Below are positions 41,919-45,223 of a stretch of DNA of 45,223 nt, in pieces. The notes under the pieces were generated by a model that made no database searches, was not told where the DNA came from, and saw nothing but the letters and a program-made list of their open reading frames with translations. Positions within the stretch are counted from its first letter, which is position 1. The number at the start of each line of letters is the position of its first letter. The DNA is from Candidatus Woesearchaeota archaeon CG1_02_57_44 (GTDB lineage: Archaea; Nanobdellota; Nanobdellia; Woesearchaeales; CG1-02-57-44): the NCBI GenBank assembly GCA_001871415.1, contig MNWW01000042.1, positions 1 to 45,223 on the forward strand. The letters run 5' to 3'. The translations under genes were made by a program, and so were the position numbers.

Positions 41919-42884
41919 ATGGCCAGATTCACTCGCAGGCTCCAGGAGATTGCCGGCTCATTGCTTGTCTCGGTTCCGCGCGAATGGGCGCGTCAGCTGG
42001 GGCTTGATAAGGGAAGTGAAGTGGATGTACGCATCGACTCTGGTGTGCTGCGGGTCGGTCCGAAGGGAAGCATCATCAACAAGGGCGAGGAGGCGACTGT
42101 CTCCGGTCCGCATGCGGAGAGCAAGCTGCTCGCGGCATATCTCTCAGGCGCCTCTGTCATCCGGGTGCGCAAGGCGAGTAAGCCTTCGGTGCTCAGATTT
42201 GTCCGTGAGCGGCTACTGGGTGTGGAGCTCGCAAACGATGGCAAGGCACTCGTGTTCTCGGTCACGCCTCCTTCCCTTGGCATCGACGAGGCGTTCCGTC
42301 GCATGTTCTTCCTCACGCTGGGCATGTTCGATGACCTGCTCTCGCCTGAGGACGAGGTATCTGCGCACGAGAACGCACAGGCCATCGCGGCAAAGGACAT
42401 CGAGGTCACCAGAGTGTATCATCATCTCATCCGTGAGGTTCGACGGTTCCTCGCGTCCGGCGGCTTCGCCGTGCAGGAGCCGGGGTTGCTGCGCGCTGTC
42501 GACTATCGTATGGCGGCGGAGAAGATAGAACGCATCGGTGACGCGCTGAAAGATACGGCGGCAGAACCCAGAGGATGCGTCGCAGAGAAGACCGTCAAGG
42601 AACTTCGCGACGCGTATGAATCAGCGGTCCACGCGTTCCTCAAGAACAGTCTCGCTGATGCCATCGCGGCAAGGCAGAAGGCGGTATTGGTCAGGAAAAA
42701 GATAGCACTGCTGCAAGATGCTGGAAGGGCGACGATGGAGAAGAGACGAGCAGGAGCTCCTGCGGTGCCCAGGGTCGCTAGCGCGCGGGTCTATGCATCA
42801 GGCATCGCCTGCGCAGGCACGCAGCACGCGCTGCATGACATCGCAGGGCACTGCGCGGAGATAGCGAATCTCTGCTCGGGGTGA
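41919..42884 (+). CDS. AbrB-PhoU fusion, predicted phosphate-uptake regulator
   Basis: A 321-residue protein with an N-terminal SpoVT/AbrB swapped-hairpin domain (MARFTRRLQEIAGSLLVSVP followed by REWARQLGLDKGSEVDVRID, residues 1-45) and a C-terminal helical PhoU-like region (GIDEAFRRMFFLTLGMFDDL, VDYRMAAEKIERIGDALKDT). In archaea this fusion is often linked to Pst phosphate transporters and thought to regulate them; none is in this window. Three CCTTGA repeats and a TATA box precede the ATG. Confidence 0.88.
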   Translation: MARFTRRLQEIAGSLLVSVPREWARQLGLDKGSEVDVRIDSGVLRVGPKGSIINKGEEATVSGPHAESKLLAAYLSGASVIRVRKASKPSVLRFVRERLLGVELANDGKALVFSVTPPSLGIDEAFRRMFFLTLGMFDDLLSPEDEVSAHENAQAIAAKDIEVTRVYHHLIREVRRFLASGGFAVQEPGLLRAVDYRMAAEKIERIGDALKDTAAEPRGCVAEKTVKELRDAYESAVHAFLKNSLADAIAARQKAVLVRKKIALLQDAGRATMEKRRAGAPAVPRVASARVYASGIACAGTQHALHDIAGHCAEIANLCSG

Positions 42885-42954
42885 TCGCACGTATCTCGCG
42901 TTGCTGTAGAGAAACGCAGTTATCCGCTTCTGGTAGCATGGTATAGATGCTGTG

Positions 42955-43629
42955 CTATAGCTTGCGCATCACATAGAACCGATGGTCCATGGTGAATGGC
43001 CGCAGGTCCAGCTCTTCGAGAATCTGGAACATGCCCTTGAGCTCGCCTCGCACCTGCGCGAAGATATCCGCGGGGTTCCTCGCGACATCGATGCTTCGCG
43101 CCTTGCAGCAGAGGAATGCTGTTCCTCCCTGCTTAAGGAGCATCTGCGCGTTGCGCTTGAGGATGTCCACCTGGTTTCGCTGCGCGACATCCTGATAGAG
43201 TATCTCGGCAGGCCAGACGCGCGGCGCGTAGGTGATGGGCTGATTCGCGTCGGCGATGATCGGAGCGATATTGCCGCGCTTCTTGGCAAGGAGCATGAGC
43301 TGGCGGCCTGTGTCAGGGCTGAATTCCACAGCGAAGATCATGCCCTCCGGGCAGAGGTCTGAAACATGGCTGACGGTCGTGCCTGACGCTGCTCCCAGAT
43401 AGAGCACGGTGGAGTCGTTGTCGAAGGGAAACTGGCGCATGCCTTTCCTGATGGCAGCGCACAGCTTGCTGCGCTTTGGTACCCACTCGCGCCACTGGCC
43501 GTCCTTGCGCGTGAAGGTCTTCTCTCCATAGACAGGCCCTTTCACCAGCGCCTTGGTGAATGTGGCTTTCTTCTCCACAATCAGGAGGGGATTGTCAACC
43601 TTCTCTGCGCCCATGCGATCGCCCTTCAT
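42955..43629 (-). CDS. flpA: Fibrillarin-like rRNA/tRNA 2'-O-methyltransferase
   Basis: Catalytic subunit of the box C/D sRNP, using SAM to methylate ribose at sites selected by guide RNAs. It has 224 residues. VYGEKTFTRKDGQWREWVPK and RSKLCAAIRKGM are the fibrillarin N-terminal signature, VLYLGAASGTTVSHVSDLCP is the SAM motif, and FAVEFSPDTGRQLMLLAKKR follows. The ATG overlaps the nop5 stop (ATGA), the usual archaeal gene order. Confidence 0.97.
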   Translation of the reverse strand: MKGDRMGAEKVDNPLLIVEKKATFTKALVKGPVYGEKTFTRKDGQWREWVPKRSKLCAAIRKGMRQFPFDNDSTVLYLGAASGTTVSHVSDLCPEGMIFAVEFSPDTGRQLMLLAKKRGNIAPIIADANQPITYAPRVWPAEILYQDVAQRNQVDILKRNAQMLLKQGGTAFLCCKARSIDVARNPADIFAQVRGELKGMFQILEELDLRPFTMDHRFYVMRKL

Positions 43630-44603
43630 CGCTTTCGCCTCGCAAGACGCTGCTGGAGTTGCTCGACGATATCCGCGCCCTTGTAGAAGTCGACGCGCGC
43701 AGCCATGCTGATGGTATCAGCAAGGGCCCTCGCTCTCCTACCATGCTCGCGCGGCGGCGCTTCCTGGATGTATGGATGGTTGACGATGATGCCATGCTTC
43801 GGGGGCCTTGCTCCAGTGCGCAGGTGACGGAACAATGCTTTCTCGGCGCCGAGCATCTGCACGGTGCTGGCCGGCAGTCTCGCCAGATGCTCCATGCCGC
43901 CGGCGAGCGCGATGAGCCGCGCTGCCATGGTAGGTCCAGCTATGGCAGCAAGGTTAGGCGCGTTGGCCTTGAGCGATTCGGCGAGATACGCCTCAAGGTC
44001 CAGGCGTGATTGTTCCAAGGCCTCTGCCTGAGCGGCAAGGGCCTGCAAGGCCTTCTGCTCCCTTGGATGGATTCCTGCGCCCATCTCCTGCTCAGGAGCG
44101 TCATGGGCAAGCTTGGTCAGGATAAGGCTGCCTTTATGCTTCTCGCTCTGCTCCGGGTAATAGAGTGAGAGCCAGTCGCCAAGGCGCTTGAGCTGCGCGT
44201 TGAGCTGACGCTCAAGCTCATCAAGAGCGTGCACGGCCTTCATCGCCTCGGTGTCAAAGGTGACTGAGGCCTTCACGGCCTGCGCAGAGAGCCGGATGTT
44301 TTCCTCACGCAGCTGCTGGGCTCGCTCCTGCAGGGCTGCTGTCAGGAATGAGATCTTTCTGGGGTCTGAGGTGAGTGTGATATTCTCGTGCTTTGTCTCT
44401 TTTGGCGTGAGCATATACACTTTCTGCTTGCCTGTTGTCGAGGCATGCGCCGCTTCGCCGGTGGCCGCAAGGTCCAGCTCCTTCTGGATATACTCGCCTC
44501 TGCAGATGGCCTGCAGCTCCTCTGGATCGAGAGGGATGGTCTCCTGTACCTTGCCTTGGTCATCCATGCGCAGGATGCCCAACGCGGTGCTGGCGAGTAT
44601 CAT
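43626..44603 (-). CDS. nop5: Nop5/Nop56/58-like box C/D RNP core protein
   Basis: Scaffold of the box C/D sRNP, bridging fibrillarin and L7Ae-bound RNA. It has 325 residues from ATG 44603 (MILASTALGILRMDDQGK). The coiled-coil middle (VKASVTFDTEAMKAVHALDE) is followed by the Nop domain: GPTMAARLIALAGGMEHLAR, LGAEKALFRHL, PKHGIIVNHPYIQ. A TATA box (CTTTTAAAAAGACGG, about 44621-44634) is 25 nt upstream of the ATG. Confidence 0.96.
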   Translation of the reverse strand: MILASTALGILRMDDQGKVQETIPLDPEELQAICRGEYIQKELDLAATGEAAHASTTGKQKVYMLTPKETKHENITLTSDPRKISFLTAALQERAQQLREENIRLSAQAVKASVTFDTEAMKAVHALDELERQLNAQLKRLGDWLSLYYPEQSEKHKGSLILTKLAHDAPEQEMGAGIHPREQKALQALAAQAEALEQSRLDLEAYLAESLKANAPNLAAIAGPTMAARLIALAGGMEHLARLPASTVQMLGAEKALFRHLRTGARPPKHGIIVNHPYIQEAPPREHGRRARALADTISMAARVDFYKGADIVEQLQQRLARRKR

Positions 44604-44730
44604 TGTTATGACAGGACAATCCGTCTTTTTAAAAGCATTTGGATGTGAGGGGTGTTTATCTGCTGCATTAGGCGGTTCCGGGGTCCTGTTAGGATAATGT
44701 TTAAATAATCCATCCTGCTTTAGTCTCGTT

Positions 44731-45159
44731 ATGGCACGAGCAGCTCCCTCTACATCACGCAGCGCATCCCGCACCAAGGCCTCACCTGTTCAACGCACTT
44801 CCACTTCGCCAAAGCGTGAGCCTCACAAAGAGCTCACGGCATGGACGCACACGGCGCTCATCGTGCCGCTCGTGGCCGCCTTCGCGTGGTTCGTCTCGCT
44901 CACCAGCAACCCTGTCATCAACCCCAGCAGCATGGTCATGGCCTCGCCATCACAGCGCGAGTCCATCATCCTGACCGTGTTCGTGTTCATCGTCAGCTAT
45001 TCCTTGTTCCTGCTCATCTTCTACGCCTTTGTGCTCAAGCGCAGGTATTTCTCCGCAGCGCCTGTGGCTGTAGGCGCTGGCTCAGGATATATGCCGATGA
45101 GCGGATCAGCGGGCAAGGCAAAGGTTTCCGCCAGAAAGGCAAAGACCAAGAAGAAGTAG
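44731..45159 (+). CDS. Small two-TM membrane protein with basic tails
   Basis: A 142-residue protein with a Ser/Arg-rich N-terminus (about 36 residues), TM helices at about 39-58 and 79-102, and a Lys/Ala/Gly-rich tail ending KAKTKKK. I recognise no family. A TATA box (ATGTTTAAATAATCC, about 44697-44711) precedes the ATG. Divergent from nop5, and one base separates its stop from the cutA start. Confidence 0.7.
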   Translation: MARAAPSTSRSASRTKASPVQRTSTSPKREPHKELTAWTHTALIVPLVAAFAWFVSLTSNPVINPSSMVMASPSQRESIILTVFVFIVSYSLFLLIFYAFVLKRRYFSAAPVAVGAGSGYMPMSGSAGKAKVSARKAKTKKK

Positions 45160-45160
45160 G

Positions 45161-45223
45161 ATGGACCTTCTCGTCGCCTACGTGCCATGCCCTTCTGCTG
45201 AAGAAGCTGAGCGGATAGGCAAG
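45161..45223 (+). CDS. cutA: CutA1 family divalent-cation tolerance protein (partial)
   Basis: Only the first 21 codons are in the window: MDLLVAYVPCPSAEEAERIG then Lys. The pattern of a first strand, a short turn and an A-E-x-I helix is the CutA1 start (normally about 105 residues, trimer with copper-binding sites). The call depends on this short N-terminus. The gap to the previous stop is one base, so it is co-transcribed with the two-TM protein. Confidence 0.75.
   Translation, partial: MDLLVAYVPCPSAEEAERIGK

Noticed and set aside
1-45223. CRISPR arrays, insertion sequences or integrated elements
   Set aside because: No regularly spaced repeats, transposase, integrase or attachment-site repeats were seen.

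Overview
The window is archaeal. It carries fibrillarin and a Nop5-type C/D RNP core protein, an RFC large subunit, a Hef-type helicase-nuclease, an archaeal RNase P RNA, an AbrB-PhoU fusion, a presenilin-like A22 protease, and a tRNA-Gly gene with a canonical bulge-helix-bulge intron. Most genes have an A/T-rich TATA box about 25 bp before the start codon, so many transcripts are probably leaderless. Gene density, many 4-17 bp overlaps, bacterial-type genes (gyrA, scpB, cysS, a PlsB-like acyltransferase) and many small orphan membrane proteins suggest a moderately GC-rich DPANN archaeon of the Woesearchaeota/Pacearchaeota kind. Archaea is near certain. The lineage is an inference from gene content.

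Layout. 1-2287 (minus): PlsB-type acyltransferase, cut by the window edge, behind hisS. 2363-4650 (plus): a large multi-pass membrane protein whose last codons lie inside an intron-bearing tRNA-Gly(CCC). 4869-8859 (plus): a purine operon (purL, purQ) preceded by four perfect 18-bp repeats and a small overlapping upstream ORF. 8882-11368 (minus): small orphans, a PRC-barrel protein and a presenilin-like protease operon. 11495-15052 (plus): a predicted RNA-binding protein, two tandem paralogous coiled-coil proteins of unknown family, and trpS, which converges on rnpB (minus).

15758-23360 (minus) is a chromosome-related block: an extracellular lamin-tail protein, an uncharacterised winged-helix-ending protein in the scpA position, scpB, a zinc ribbon, gyrA, a THUMP methyltransferase, then two tiny ORFs encoding a 24-residue Lys/Ala peptide and a 20-residue Asp/Ser peptide closed by a hairpin/U-tract terminator. 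23487-28497: a small Toprim protein, an orphan, HtpX, a small membrane protein and Hef. 28701-33352 (minus): a degenerate site-2-protease-like protein operon with an MBL-fold hydrolase, an M20 peptidase, a TraB-family protein and a BrnT-like toxin/zinc-finger antitoxin pair with a tandem operator.

33464-34603 (plus): a nitrilase-family protein and a TrmB effector domain without its DNA-binding half. 34670-37539 (minus): glyS and a Fic protein. Fic and cysS are divergent and separated by two copies of a long palindrome. 37723-42884 (plus): cysS, a two-TM RCK potassium channel and rfcL with overlapping ends, then an orphan and the AbrB-PhoU protein. 42955-44603 (minus): the nop5-flpA operon. 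44731-45223 (plus): a two-TM protein and the start of cutA.

The least described parts are the tandem coiled-coil paralogs, the basic/acidic mini-peptide operon, the lamin-tail/unknown/ScpB operon, the 147-nt tRNA intron, and a PurL/PurQ pair with no PurS but a 200-residue PurQ extension.
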